A stretch of DNA of 64,000 bases from Flavobacteriales bacterium. Lineage in GTDB: Bacteria; Bacteroidota; Bacteroidia; JANQJC01. Of this stretch, positions 34,084-42,276 are shown piece by piece (within the stretch, counting starts at the first letter, position 1; every line of letters begins with the position of its first letter). The notes under the pieces were generated by a model, which saw only the letters and a program-made list of their open reading frames with translations, searched no databases and was not told the DNA's origin. The translations under genes and the position numbers were made by a program. The stretch lies in the NCBI GenBank assembly GCA_028281825.1, contig JANQJC010000050.1:1-64000 (forward strand), in the 5' to 3' direction.

Positions 34084-34657
34084 GCGATTCTATTTGCTTA
34101 TACCTATATAGAAACCTGAAAGAATAATGGTCTTGTGGAAATTGGGAAAAGTCAGCCTGAACTGGAATGTTAACCTGATACACTCCATCATGCTGCGAGA
34201 CCTTTGCATTGAGCGCCTTTAACCTTTCAAGAAAATGGACATTACCCTTAATAAGGTAACCTTTTAGGTATTCCAAACCCGCTTCGCGGGCAAGGAGATA
34301 AATCAACGTAAATAATAATGTACCCAGACCTTGGTTGTGAAATTCATCTATCACTGTAATAGCATACTCTGCGGCATTAGGTTCTTCCGCTAAGCGAATA
34401 AAGCGCCCCACCCCATAACCTTCTGTTTCTTCAGGGTTCACAGCCACCCATGCAACATGGTTGGTTTGGTCTACATCGGTTAGATATCTCACCTGACTCT
34501 CACTAAGGGAATTTCTCGGTGTAAAAAACCTTTTCATTCTGGAGTCAGCAGACAAATGCTTAAACCCTTCCAAAAGCAAAGCACTGTCGCCCGATTTTAT
34601 TGGTCGAAGCAGAACCCTACTCTCATCTGGAAGCTGGAAAACAAACTGCTTATTCAC
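34058..34657 (-). CDS. GNAT family N-acetyltransferase
   Basis: A 199-aa cytoplasmic acetyltransferase. The GNAT core is visible as LRPIKSGDSALLLEGFKHLS, strand VAWVAVNPEETEGYGVGRFI, YAITVIDEFHNQGLGTLLFT (acetyl-CoA loop) and the closing YLIKGNVHFLERLKALNAKV. The start is GTG at 34657; the ATG two bases away is out of frame. The acceptor is unknown. It is convergent with RsmF (26-nt overlap) and divergent from the lipoprotein gene at 34726. Confidence 0.85.
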   Translation of the reverse strand: MNKQFVFQLPDESRVLLRPIKSGDSALLLEGFKHLSADSRMKRFFTPRNSLSESQVRYLTDVDQTNHVAWVAVNPEETEGYGVGRFIRLAEEPNAAEYAITVIDEFHNQGLGTLLFTLIYLLAREAGLEYLKGYLIKGNVHFLERLKALNAKVSQHDGVYQVNIPVQADFSQFPQDHYSFRFLYRYKQIESLIGLSTPT

Positions 34658-34725
34658 ATCACGTCATATTAGAATACATCAACTCTCTTTCTGTATCTTG
34701 TGCCAAATTATTAAATCTAATTGAT

Positions 34726-35424
34726 ATGAAAAGGATAATTGGAATAGTAACTGCATTATTAACACTCTTTTTAACCAGTTGCATTACAATTGAAGAAATA
34801 TACACTTTCAACAGTGATGGTTCAGGTAGCATGAAATACGTTATTGATATGGGCGAAATGGCTACCATGCTTAAAGCCTTTGGTGGGGACGAAGAAAATG
34901 AAGAAACAAGTGAATTAGATACCTCTATGCGAGAAGCATCAGTTGAACTTGAGTCAAAGGCTAAAAGACTAAGCAGTATAAAAGGCATATCTGGTATTAC
35001 AAACTCTTCCGACGAAGAAAACTTTGTATTTACCTTGAGCTTTGATTTTAAAGATATAGACGCTTTAAATGCTGGCCTGAACGAAATACTAAAAGACAGT
35101 GCTGATACTCAATTCCACCAATATTTTATACAGAAAGGAAAAACACTACAAAGAAATTCTCTGCTAGGCAGCAAACTAAAAAGTGCAATGGGTTTAGAGG
35201 ATGAAAGCGACGAAAACGATGAAGAACAAGAAATGGCTAATATGATGCTTGAGCAGATGAAATACAACCTGACTTTCAATTTTAATAAAGGGGTTAAGTC
35301 AGTTAAAACTAAGTCAACAGTTGGCAAATTAAGCAGTGATAAAAAAACCTATACTATGGAAACCAATTTTAAGCAGTTAGCTGAAAATGGTGAAATGTTA
35401 GATGCCAACTTTAAGCTAAAATAG
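34726..35424 (+). CDS. Lipoprotein, charged, function unknown
   Basis: About 232 residues from the ATG at 34726, with a lipoprotein signal (GIVTALLTLFLTSC). The opening EIYTFNSDGSGSMKYVIDMG is characteristic of a family of Bacteroidota lipoproteins that I know only as hypothetical. The middle is helical and acidic (SDENDEEQEMANMMLEQMKY). The longer frame to 34600 overlaps the divergent GNAT gene and is unlikely. A strong terminator follows. Confidence 0.72.
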   Translation: MKRIIGIVTALLTLFLTSCITIEEIYTFNSDGSGSMKYVIDMGEMATMLKAFGGDEENEETSELDTSMREASVELESKAKRLSSIKGISGITNSSDEENFVFTLSFDFKDIDALNAGLNEILKDSADTQFHQYFIQKGKTLQRNSLLGSKLKSAMGLEDESDENDEEQEMANMMLEQMKYNLTFNFNKGVKSVKTKSTVGKLSSDKKTYTMETNFKQLAENGEMLDANFKLK

Positions 35425-35444
35425 TTGCAGACGAGTTTACTTTG

Positions 35445-35487
35445 AGCCCTGTTGGAAAGCAAAACCCAACGGGGCTTTTTGTTTTTT
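35445..35487 (+). terminator. Terminator of the lipoprotein gene
   Basis: AGCCCTGTTGG pairs with CCAACGGGGCT (one G-U), with a 10-nt loop and a T-rich tail. Confidence 0.9.
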
Positions 35488-35517
35488 CGTGTATTTAAAC
35501 ACATCAATCCATAATCG

Positions 35518-36063
35518 ATGGAAACCACAATACTCACTAATGCTAAGCATACATATCAATGCCCGAAAAAATGGGCAAGCATTGTGGATAAAAATGACCC
35601 GGAATTTTGCACACTTTGCCAAAAGAAAGTTTATGACCTTACAAGTAGAACTTCTGCAGAAATAGATGAACTTTTTGAGTTGCATAATGGTAGCATGTGT
35701 GCTAAACTTTACGAAGACCAATTGGATACGTGGGAAGAGCCTGCTAGCAGGTGGAAACTAATCGCTGCAACTCTGGCTGCTTTTTTCACTTTTAATGTGG
35801 GTAAAGTAATAGCACAGGATGTAAAAAATGAAGCACCTGTTGAGCAAATTGAAAGGATATATTACAAATACACACCAAATGGAGATGCAAAATGCGTTTT
35901 ACCGAAAGAACAAATAGAGGATTTTGAAGTGGAAGAAGAAGTTATTACCGCTTGCGATACTAAAGCCAAATCAACCAAAAGAAGAAGAAGATACCGTTAT
36001 AAAAAATCTATTTTTCGAAGCGCTTTCCGTTTATTCATAAGCGAAGAGCTTTGCGAGGTGTGA
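35518..36063 (+). CDS. CxxxW / FCxxC membrane protein, function unknown
   Basis: A 181-aa protein. The N-terminal soluble part carries a cysteine pattern: CPKKW, then EFCTLCQKKVYDL, then MCAKLYEDQL. The spacing suggests a zinc ribbon. This motif set occurs in many Bacteroidota proteins of unknown role, as far as I recall. One membrane helix follows (LIAATLAAFFTFNVGKVIA), then an acidic region and a very basic KRRRRYRYKKS tail. It stands alone between two terminators, so it is probably a single-gene unit. Possible roles include a membrane-linked sensor, but this is a guess. Confidence 0.72.
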   Translation: METTILTNAKHTYQCPKKWASIVDKNDPEFCTLCQKKVYDLTSRTSAEIDELFELHNGSMCAKLYEDQLDTWEEPASRWKLIAATLAAFFTFNVGKVIAQDVKNEAPVEQIERIYYKYTPNGDAKCVLPKEQIEDFEVEEEVITACDTKAKSTKRRRRYRYKKSIFRSAFRLFISEELCEV

Positions 36064-36085
36064 TATCCTTCTGATACAGAATAAC

Positions 36086-36115
36086 AAAAAAGCCGCTCAA
36101 TTGAGCGGCTTTTTC
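36086..36115. terminator. Bidirectional terminator between convergent genes
   Basis: AGCCGCTCAATTGAGCGGCT is a perfect 20-bp palindrome flanked by A and T runs, and serves both 35518 and 36138. Confidence 0.95.
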
Positions 36116-36137
36116 TTTTTTATCTACGTAAGAGATA

Positions 36138-37004
36138 TTATTTAGTCAATACCAACTTATCAGTTTTGATAATATTGTCGTTAGCATCTCTCATTTGCCA
36201 TACGTAGGTGCCTGCAGGCAAGTGACCAATGGTAATTGTTTTGTTCTCCTTACTTAATTTAGCATCCAACACCCTTCCACCAATGATATTAAAGATACTC
36301 ACTTTAGCTGTATTGTTGCTACCAAGGTTGAATGATACTTTATCAACAACCGGATTTGGGTAACTTGAAATAGAGCCTTTATCAGTATTTGAAATACCAA
36401 CTGTTGGCAAATAAATCAAATCCAAATCATCAACATACATTTTAGTATCAACAATACCACCACTAGCTTGACCAGAAGTGGCGATAAAGATTGCTTTTTC
36501 AGGGTCACCGGTCAAAAAATAGTTTACCTTAACAGCAAATCGTGTCCAGTTTGGCTGAGCTACAAGAGCAGTAAAATTGCCCACACCAACTGTATCGTTT
36601 CCACTATTTCTAAGCAAGAAAACATTAACTGTAGCACCAGCATCATTACCTTGTGGCACATACTTATACCAGCCAACCAATGAGTCTGGACGAAGCGCAA
36701 AATCTACACCACCGGTAAATTGCTGTGTAAAAATATCCAATGTACCAGTAGCCATAGTTCCTGGAACCACACCAAAAGTACCAGCATTTTTTGTAGTAAG
36801 AATGGATGCTGAAGCTCCCCCGTGAAAATCACCAGCAGAAGTTCCTTGAGTGCATGAACCAGGAACAAAGCTATTTAGAGTTGTCCAACCTGTTGGGTTG
36901 CCACCACTCCAAGCTTCCATATCTGGATTAGGAATAGCATTCTGTGCCATTGCAGCCCATCCTGCGAATAAAAACATACTGGCAAGAGTAAAAATTTTCT
37001 TCAT
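36138..37004 (-). CDS. Secreted PCMD-like protein with T9SS sorting domain
   Basis: A 288-aa exported protein with a signal peptide (KKIFTLASMFLFAGWAAMAQ). The mature part starts IPNPDMEAWSGGNPTGW, typical of the PCMD-like beta-sandwich found in Bacteroidota surface proteins ('NGDFE.W....P.GW'), with MYVDDLDLIY at the end of that domain. The last ~75 residues are a T9SS type A sorting domain (SSYPNPVVDKVSF ... LPAGTYVWQM). It probably binds carbohydrate or protein on the surface. It is transcribed convergently to 35518 and shares its terminator. Confidence 0.85.
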   Translation of the reverse strand: MKKIFTLASMFLFAGWAAMAQNAIPNPDMEAWSGGNPTGWTTLNSFVPGSCTQGTSAGDFHGGASASILTTKNAGTFGVVPGTMATGTLDIFTQQFTGGVDFALRPDSLVGWYKYVPQGNDAGATVNVFLLRNSGNDTVGVGNFTALVAQPNWTRFAVKVNYFLTGDPEKAIFIATSGQASGGIVDTKMYVDDLDLIYLPTVGISNTDKGSISSYPNPVVDKVSFNLGSNNTAKVSIFNIIGGRVLDAKLSKENKTITIGHLPAGTYVWQMRDANDNIIKTDKLVLTK

Positions 37005-37101
37005 GATATTTTTTTGTTTATGAATTAGTTTTCTGCGCCTAAATTATAAACATTTTTCTCACTAATACAATTAATACCCTATTAGTTTTCAACCAAAACA
37101 T

Positions 37102-37109
37102 TAAATTTG
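37102..37109 (+). promoter_or_regulatory. -7 box TAAATTTG for the first haem-copper gene
   Basis: An exact TAnnTTTG match 30 nt before the ATG at 37140. It overlaps the upstream in-frame ATG at 37107, which argues against that start. Confidence 0.5.
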
Positions 37110-37139
37110 GAGGCAAACACTTTATATACCACGATTCTT

Positions 37140-38792
37140 ATGAAGAAATTTTACTTTATTCTTAGTTTTATTTTTGTTGTCAATACTTCTTTTGCTCAAT
37201 CAACTTTCGAGTCTGTTTATAACCTCTTTCAGGCAAATTGTACCGTATCATGCCATAGTGGAGCTACTCCAGCTGGGCAATTGAACCTTGCTGCTCCCAT
37301 TATGGATGTGTATGCTGACCTTATTAATGTGACACCTGGAAATTTTGAAGCTGCAAGTAAAGGATACAAGCAAGTAGACCCAGGATACCCCGAAAGAAGT
37401 TTTTTGTTTAGAAAAGTGGCTCATGATATTGACCCAGACAGGGATTACCTAACGATACCAATGGGAAACCCTATGCCTGATGGACAAGCAGCCATGGACC
37501 ATGACGAAATTGAATTAATAAGACAGTGGATACTTTATGGTGCTGGTGATACCAATGAAACTTATCTCGACCCCCAGATACTTGAAGATTTTTATGGTGG
37601 AATGGGTTTACCAAGAGTAGAAGCTCCTGACGCCCCTAATGTAAATGAGGGTTTTCAATTACATTACGGCCCCTTCTTTCTTGAACCACTTGCAGAAAAA
37701 GAGTTCATGTATAAGTATGACACGAAACTACCTGTTACTAAAGAAATTTACCGTGTGAATACCAAGATTAATGAGGAATCTCACCATACAGCTCTTTATC
37801 GTTATCACCCTCAAGCTGATAGCTTAATTAAACCAGGTTTACGTCAGGTAAATGGCCTGTTGGATGCAGCACAAGTATTCTTTGCTTCTGATATACTAGG
37901 TCAATGGCCAAACGACCAGAACTTAGTTTTGCCCGAGGGTTTGGCGTTTACTTTTCCTCAAAACTGCGTTCTTGACCTTAACTATCACATTTTAAATTAC
38001 AGTTCTGACTCTATTTTAGCAGCGGAGTTTTATATGAACGTATATACTCAAGATGAAGGCACCGCCGAAGCTGAATTACTTTCTTTACCAGTTTACTATG
38101 GCGGACAGGAAGTATTCAACCTTATTATACCTCCTGGTGACAGCACTTTTGTGATAGAGCAATTTGAGACCGATACTGCCTATTCTATCTATCTTTGGTC
38201 CATCATGGCACATACGCATCAATTTGGGACATCTTTTGACGTATGGACAAGAGACTCATTAGGCGGTAAGGATGAACATATCTACAATGGAAACTATGAC
38301 CCAACTTATACTTTCCTTACTCCTAGCTACGATTGGCAACACGCCCCATTCCGCACATTTGACCCATTGAAGGAAATAGACATGACCAAAGGACTCATTC
38401 ATGAAGCTAGTTTTCACAACCCAGGAACAGAGAATATCGTATTTGGCTTGACCAATGATGATGAAATGTTTGTAACTTATCTGCAATATGCGAAGATACC
38501 TTTGACTGATGACACAGGAGAGAAAGAGATAGGCTTTGGCTACTTTAACGCTTATCCCAATCCCACCAAAGACCAGTTAACACTATCCTTTACTAATAAT
38601 GCTGACTCTGATGGTTTTGTGAGCATTTTTGACAATATGGGGAGAGAAATATACAGTAAAAGTTACTCTCTGAAAACTGGCGTTCAAAAAATTCAACTCA
38701 GCAAAAGTGAATTGGGAATAAGTGCCGGAATGTACTCCGTTAGACTGTCAACTCATCGCGGAAACAAAGTTACTAAAGTGGTTTTTGAATAG
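37140..38792 (+). CDS. Haem c / type II copper monooxygenase-like protein with T9SS domain, copy 1
   Basis: A 550-aa exported protein. After the signal peptide (KKFYFILSFIFVVNTSFAQ) comes a cytochrome c-like domain with an unusual CX3CH haem site (Cys34-TVS-Cys38-His39), an axial Met candidate in GNPMPDG and ELIRQWILYGAGDT, as in planctomycete-type cytochromes. Residues ~165-460 carry the ligand pattern of type II ascorbate-dependent copper monooxygenases (PHM/DBM): His215-His216 (ESHHTALY), His283 (NYHILNY), His358/His360 (AHTHQFG) and Met443 (DDEMFVTYLQY). A T9SS type A domain ends the protein. It would be surface-exposed. The substrate is unknown; the haem domain may replace ascorbate as electron donor. 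It aligns end to end with 39021. Confidence 0.85.
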   Translation: MKKFYFILSFIFVVNTSFAQSTFESVYNLFQANCTVSCHSGATPAGQLNLAAPIMDVYADLINVTPGNFEAASKGYKQVDPGYPERSFLFRKVAHDIDPDRDYLTIPMGNPMPDGQAAMDHDEIELIRQWILYGAGDTNETYLDPQILEDFYGGMGLPRVEAPDAPNVNEGFQLHYGPFFLEPLAEKEFMYKYDTKLPVTKEIYRVNTKINEESHHTALYRYHPQADSLIKPGLRQVNGLLDAAQVFFASDILGQWPNDQNLVLPEGLAFTFPQNCVLDLNYHILNYSSDSILAAEFYMNVYTQDEGTAEAELLSLPVYYGGQEVFNLIIPPGDSTFVIEQFETDTAYSIYLWSIMAHTHQFGTSFDVWTRDSLGGKDEHIYNGNYDPTYTFLTPSYDWQHAPFRTFDPLKEIDMTKGLIHEASFHNPGTENIVFGLTNDDEMFVTYLQYAKIPLTDDTGEKEIGFGYFNAYPNPTKDQLTLSFTNNADSDGFVSIFDNMGREIYSKSYSLKTGVQKIQLSKSELGISAGMYSVRLSTHRGNKVTKVVFE

Positions 38793-38810
38793 AATAAGCT
38801 AAAAACACTA

Positions 38811-38825
38811 CCGTTTGTCGAATAA
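38811..38825 (+). promoter_or_regulatory. Possible direct-repeat-like site 3
   Basis: CCGTTTGTCGAATAA contains the GTTTGTCGA core of sites 1 and 2, but only a single copy is clear. It lies about 130 nt upstream of the -7 box of the 39021 gene. Weak evidence. Confidence 0.3.
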
Positions 38826-38929
38826 TATGTAACCTTTTTTAAACACACTTATCCACATTAAAACCCTTAAAAATAAAGGGTTACAGGAAATAAGTACCTT
38901 TATTGAGTGTTCAAACACTATAAAGTTTA

Positions 38930-38962
38930 TTTGACATGCATTATATAATTGACTTATTTTTG
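38930..38962 (+). promoter_or_regulatory. Full promoter TTTG-N21-TATTTTTG for the second haem-copper gene
   Basis: A -33 TTTG (38930-38933) and a -7 TATTTTTG (38955-38962) are separated by 21 nt, matching the Bacteroidota housekeeping promoter. It implies a leader of about 52 nt and transcription separate from copy 1. Confidence 0.65.
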
Positions 38963-39020
38963 CAATGCAAGCATTGATAATAAACGGGGTTCGCCGCCCA
39001 AAAAACAAACAAAATAAGCT

Positions 39021-40724
39021 ATGAGTAGAAACTTTTACTTTACACTATTGAGTGTTGCAATGGTTGTATTTGGATACACAAATACACAAGCACAAAACTC
39101 AACTTTTACTGAAGTTTACAACATTTTTCAAGCTAAATGTACGTTTGGTTGCCATAGTGGAAGCAATCCTTCAGGGCTATTAAACTTATCGGGAACTGAA
39201 CAGGAAGTTTATGAAAGACTTGTTGGAGTGACTGCAGCTAACCCATATGCTGCAGCTGAAGGTCAAATGTTGGTTAGACCTGGATACCCAAAAGAAAGTT
39301 TCTTACTTAAAAAAGTAAGTGCTGGACTGGATCCAGAACTTGACCTTACGGATATAGCTCAAGGTAATTCAATGCCTGCCTCTCAACCTTTGCAAAAAAA
39401 CGAAGCTGAACTAATTCGCCAATGGATTTTATTTGGTGCAAAAGATACTGGAACTGTTATTGACCCACAGGTGTTGTTTGATTTCTACCAAAACGGCATG
39501 GGCCTTGAAGAAATAGATGCTCCAAGAACTCCAGAAGCTGATGGTTATGAGGGTCATCAAGTAAGAATAGGACCTATGTTCTTAAAGCCACTTGAGGAAA
39601 TTGAATTCTTCTTGAAGCAAGAAGTAGGTTTGCCTCACGAGAAAGAAGTATATAGATTAGATGGTTTCATGAATGAAGAGTCTCATCACTACGCGTTATT
39701 CGATATGGATCCATTTGCCGCTCAATATCAACCCGATGGTTTGTATGAGGCCCATGGAATTAACGAAGTAGCGTTTGTTCACCTTAACTCTACTCTATTA
39801 GGCGCCTGGCAATACGACAGAAACATGGAGTTACCTGATAACGCCGCTTTCTTCTGGGATGAGAATTCTGTTTTAGCAGTCAATTATCACGTGCTTAACT
39901 ACAGCTCAGACTCGATTCTTAAAGCTGACGCTTTTATCAACATATATACTAGAGACACAGTTGAAGGTACAAGAGAAATTGTTTCTGTTGTTGACCAATT
40001 AGGAAACAATGATCCTTTTATCCTTCAAATTCCGCCAATGGCTCAAGGTGAATTGCATACGGAAAGCTTCTTTTACAAGAAGCCTGGTGAGATTTGGGAC
40101 ATTTGGTCATTCCAGGCTCATACTCATAGTTGGGGAAGAGACTATGATGTCTACCTGGTAAATCCTGATGGAACTGTGAACTGGGATGAGCAGATTTATG
40201 AAGGTTTTTACGACCCAACATATACCTTCTTACAGCCGAGTTTTGATTTTGCTCATCCTCCAACAAGGACCTGGGATGATGAATTCTTAACTGTGAACAT
40301 GGACCATGGCTTATATCTTGAGGCCAAATTTGCGAACACAACACAAGATACTGTTGGTTTTGGTTTCACAACTTATGATGAAATGTTTGCCTTCTATCTT
40401 CACTATCTTGACCATGTTGAAGATACTACCGGAACTGACACAAGTGGTATTGGTATTGCAGAACTTGGAGATGCTCATTTAACGGTATATCCTAACCCAA
40501 TGACTGACCTTGCTGTCATTAATGTTTCTAACTCAAACGGTATTCAACTTGATAATGCTGAACTACAAATCCATGACATGATGGGTAAAGTGGTTAGAAG
40601 AGAAAGTGGGATCAACAGAAACTCAATAAGAGTTGAAAGAGAAGGTTTGCCCGCTGGTATTTATATATACAGCCTTTTGCAAAACGGGATTAAAATCGGT
40701 GCTGGTAAGCTGATAATGAAATAA
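39021..40724 (+). CDS. Haem c / type II copper monooxygenase-like protein with T9SS domain, copy 2
   Basis: A 567-aa paralogue of the 37140 protein in the same order: signal peptide (ending NTQAQ), a CX3CH haem site (Cys40-TFG-Cys44-His45), a Met candidate in GNSMPAS, ELIRQWILFGAKDT, and the copper-monooxygenase core with His222-His223 (ESHHYALF), His290 (NYHVLNY), His367/His369 (AHTHSWG) and Met455 (YDEMFAFYLHY). The C-terminal ~80 residues are a T9SS type A domain. All five His and the Met match copy 1, so the copper sites look intact in both. The gene has its own promoter and terminator. Divergence between copies suggests different substrates. Confidence 0.85.
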   Translation: MSRNFYFTLLSVAMVVFGYTNTQAQNSTFTEVYNIFQAKCTFGCHSGSNPSGLLNLSGTEQEVYERLVGVTAANPYAAAEGQMLVRPGYPKESFLLKKVSAGLDPELDLTDIAQGNSMPASQPLQKNEAELIRQWILFGAKDTGTVIDPQVLFDFYQNGMGLEEIDAPRTPEADGYEGHQVRIGPMFLKPLEEIEFFLKQEVGLPHEKEVYRLDGFMNEESHHYALFDMDPFAAQYQPDGLYEAHGINEVAFVHLNSTLLGAWQYDRNMELPDNAAFFWDENSVLAVNYHVLNYSSDSILKADAFINIYTRDTVEGTREIVSVVDQLGNNDPFILQIPPMAQGELHTESFFYKKPGEIWDIWSFQAHTHSWGRDYDVYLVNPDGTVNWDEQIYEGFYDPTYTFLQPSFDFAHPPTRTWDDEFLTVNMDHGLYLEAKFANTTQDTVGFGFTTYDEMFAFYLHYLDHVEDTTGTDTSGIGIAELGDAHLTVYPNPMTDLAVINVSNSNGIQLDNAELQIHDMMGKVVRRESGINRNSIRVEREGLPAGIYIYSLLQNGIKIGAGKLIMK

Positions 40725-40743
40725 AGCAGAACCACACTCAAAT

Positions 40744-40774
40744 AAAAAAGGCGGGCTTGGTTCCCGCCTTTTTT
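40744..40774 (+). terminator. Terminator of the second haem-copper gene
   Basis: AAAAAAGGCGGG / CCCGCCTTTTTT with a 7-nt loop. Confidence 0.93.
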
Positions 40775-40845
40775 ATACGCTTTTCATAACTTTAAAACAT
40801 TCTTGGACAATTGTTGTTTATACAACTGTTAAATTTACAGCAATC

Positions 40846-41559
40846 ATGAAAACAACTATTGTTAGAGCTAATGAAAGAAGCTCAGTAAATCATGGATGGT
40901 TGAAAGTAAATCATACTTTCTCTTTTGCAGATTATTACAATCCGGATAGAATAAGATTTGGGCTCTTGAGAGTTTTTAATGACGATTTCATTGAGCCATC
41001 TATGGGCTTCCCTCCACATCCACATGATAACATGGAGATAGTCACTATTATTCTGGAAGGCACACTTCACCATAAAGATTCAATGGGTAATTCTGGTGTT
41101 ATTAAGCCTGGGGAGGTTCAGATAATGTCAGCTGGCACTGGAGTGCAGCATTCGGAGTATAATGCTTCACCAACTGAAAGATGCAACGTTTTACAAACTT
41201 GGATATTCCCTAAAGTAAGAAATATCGAGCCTCGTTATGACCAATTGACCGTTGATGACGATAAACTTAAAAATCAGCTTTTTACTTTTGTTAGCCCTAA
41301 TAAAGATGAAAAAGATGCTGTTTGGATAAACCAAGATGCCTTTTATAGTATGGGGAAGCTAGAAGCTGGCACCAAAATTGAATACAGTCCACAACATGAA
41401 GGTAATGGCGTGTGGTTATTTGTCATTGAAGGTTCAGTAAAAATAGAGAGTGAAATCTTACACAAAAGAGATTCTATTGGAATTTGGGAATACTCAAAAA
41501 TTGAAATCGTTGCTAATGAAAACACTCAGATTATGGCAATTGATGCACCAATGAGCTAA
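40846..41559 (+). CDS. Pirin family protein (YhhW-like)
   Basis: A 237-aa bicupin. Metal-ligand motifs of the pirin N-cupin are FPPHPHDNMEIVTIIL (His, His) and SAGTGVQHSEYN (His, Glu). The C-terminal cupin lacks a metal site, as in YhhW. YhhW has quercetin 2,3-dioxygenase activity in vitro; the physiological role of such proteins is uncertain. No signal peptide is present. The gene stands 34 nt before yceI and may share a transcript with it. Confidence 0.93.
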   Translation: MKTTIVRANERSSVNHGWLKVNHTFSFADYYNPDRIRFGLLRVFNDDFIEPSMGFPPHPHDNMEIVTIILEGTLHHKDSMGNSGVIKPGEVQIMSAGTGVQHSEYNASPTERCNVLQTWIFPKVRNIEPRYDQLTVDDDKLKNQLFTFVSPNKDEKDAVWINQDAFYSMGKLEAGTKIEYSPQHEGNGVWLFVIEGSVKIESEILHKRDSIGIWEYSKIEIVANENTQIMAIDAPMS

Positions 41560-41593
41560 CTTAAATCAAATTAACTTAATACTCAGACAAAAA

Positions 41594-42220
41594 ATGAAAA
41601 CCAAAAACGTAATGATTGCCCTAATGATGGGCTTAGCTATGAATGCTTTTGCTAATGGCAATGAAAAAGAAAACAAGCATACTGATACCTATACTGTAAA
41701 TACAGCCGAGAGTACTGTGGGTTGGTATGGTGAAAAAATTACTGGTAAAAACCACAACGGCACAGTGGTAGTTAAAAATGGCTCAATAGTGATGAATCAC
41801 GGCACATTGCAAGGTGGTGAATTTACCATTGATATGACTACCATAGTATGCGAAGACCTTGAGGGCAAATGGGCTGACAAGCTAGTAGGTCATTTAAAGT
41901 CAGAAGACTTCTTTGGTGTGGAAAAATTTCCTACATCGAGTTTCAAAATAACTAAGGTGGAAAAAGTTGCAAACGATGCCGCAGGTCAAAAATTCAATGT
42001 GACTGGAGATTTAAGAGTGAGAGACAAAGTACAATCGATTACATTTCCTGCGACTATAGTTCAATCCAGCAATAACCTTTCTGTGGTTGCGAGTTTTGAG
42101 TTTGACCGCTCAAAACACGATGTGAAATACGGTTCTGGTGCTTTCTTTGACGGCCTTGGTGACAATCTTATAAAAGACAACATCAAGATTGATGTAAAGC
42201 TTAGGGCTAGCAGTAAATAA
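41594..42220 (+). CDS. YceI family lipid-binding protein
   Basis: A 208-aa exported lipocalin-like protein with a signal peptide (MMGLAMNAFA). Typical YceI features are DTYTVNTAESTVGWYGEKIT, an inner core with GEFTIDMTTI and KSEDFFGVEKFPTSSFKITK, and a closing FEFDRSKHDVKYGSG. The family binds polyisoprenoid or amide lipids in the periplasm. The terminator follows within 23 nt of the stop. Confidence 0.93.
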   Translation: MKTKNVMIALMMGLAMNAFANGNEKENKHTDTYTVNTAESTVGWYGEKITGKNHNGTVVVKNGSIVMNHGTLQGGEFTIDMTTIVCEDLEGKWADKLVGHLKSEDFFGVEKFPTSSFKITKVEKVANDAAGQKFNVTGDLRVRDKVQSITFPATIVQSSNNLSVVASFEFDRSKHDVKYGSGAFFDGLGDNLIKDNIKIDVKLRASSK

Positions 42221-42242
42221 TTACAATTATATAGTTGTAAAG

Positions 42243-42266
42243 AAAGGGGTGTGAGCCCCTTTTTTA
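42243..42266 (+). terminator. Terminator of yceI gene, overlapping the next promoter
   Basis: AAAGGGG / CCCCTTT with a 6-nt TGTGAG loop, running into a T tract whose end is the -7 box of the next gene. Confidence 0.88.
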
Positions 42267-42272
42267 TTTTTG
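42265..42272 (+). promoter_or_regulatory. -7 box TATTTTTG for the aminotransferase
   Basis: An exact TAnnTTTG match that overlaps the T run of the preceding terminator and ends 4 nt before the ATG at 42277, the same spacing as the TetR gene at 2218. A leaderless transcript is likely if this is the promoter. Confidence 0.5.
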
Positions 42273-42276
42273 TGCT

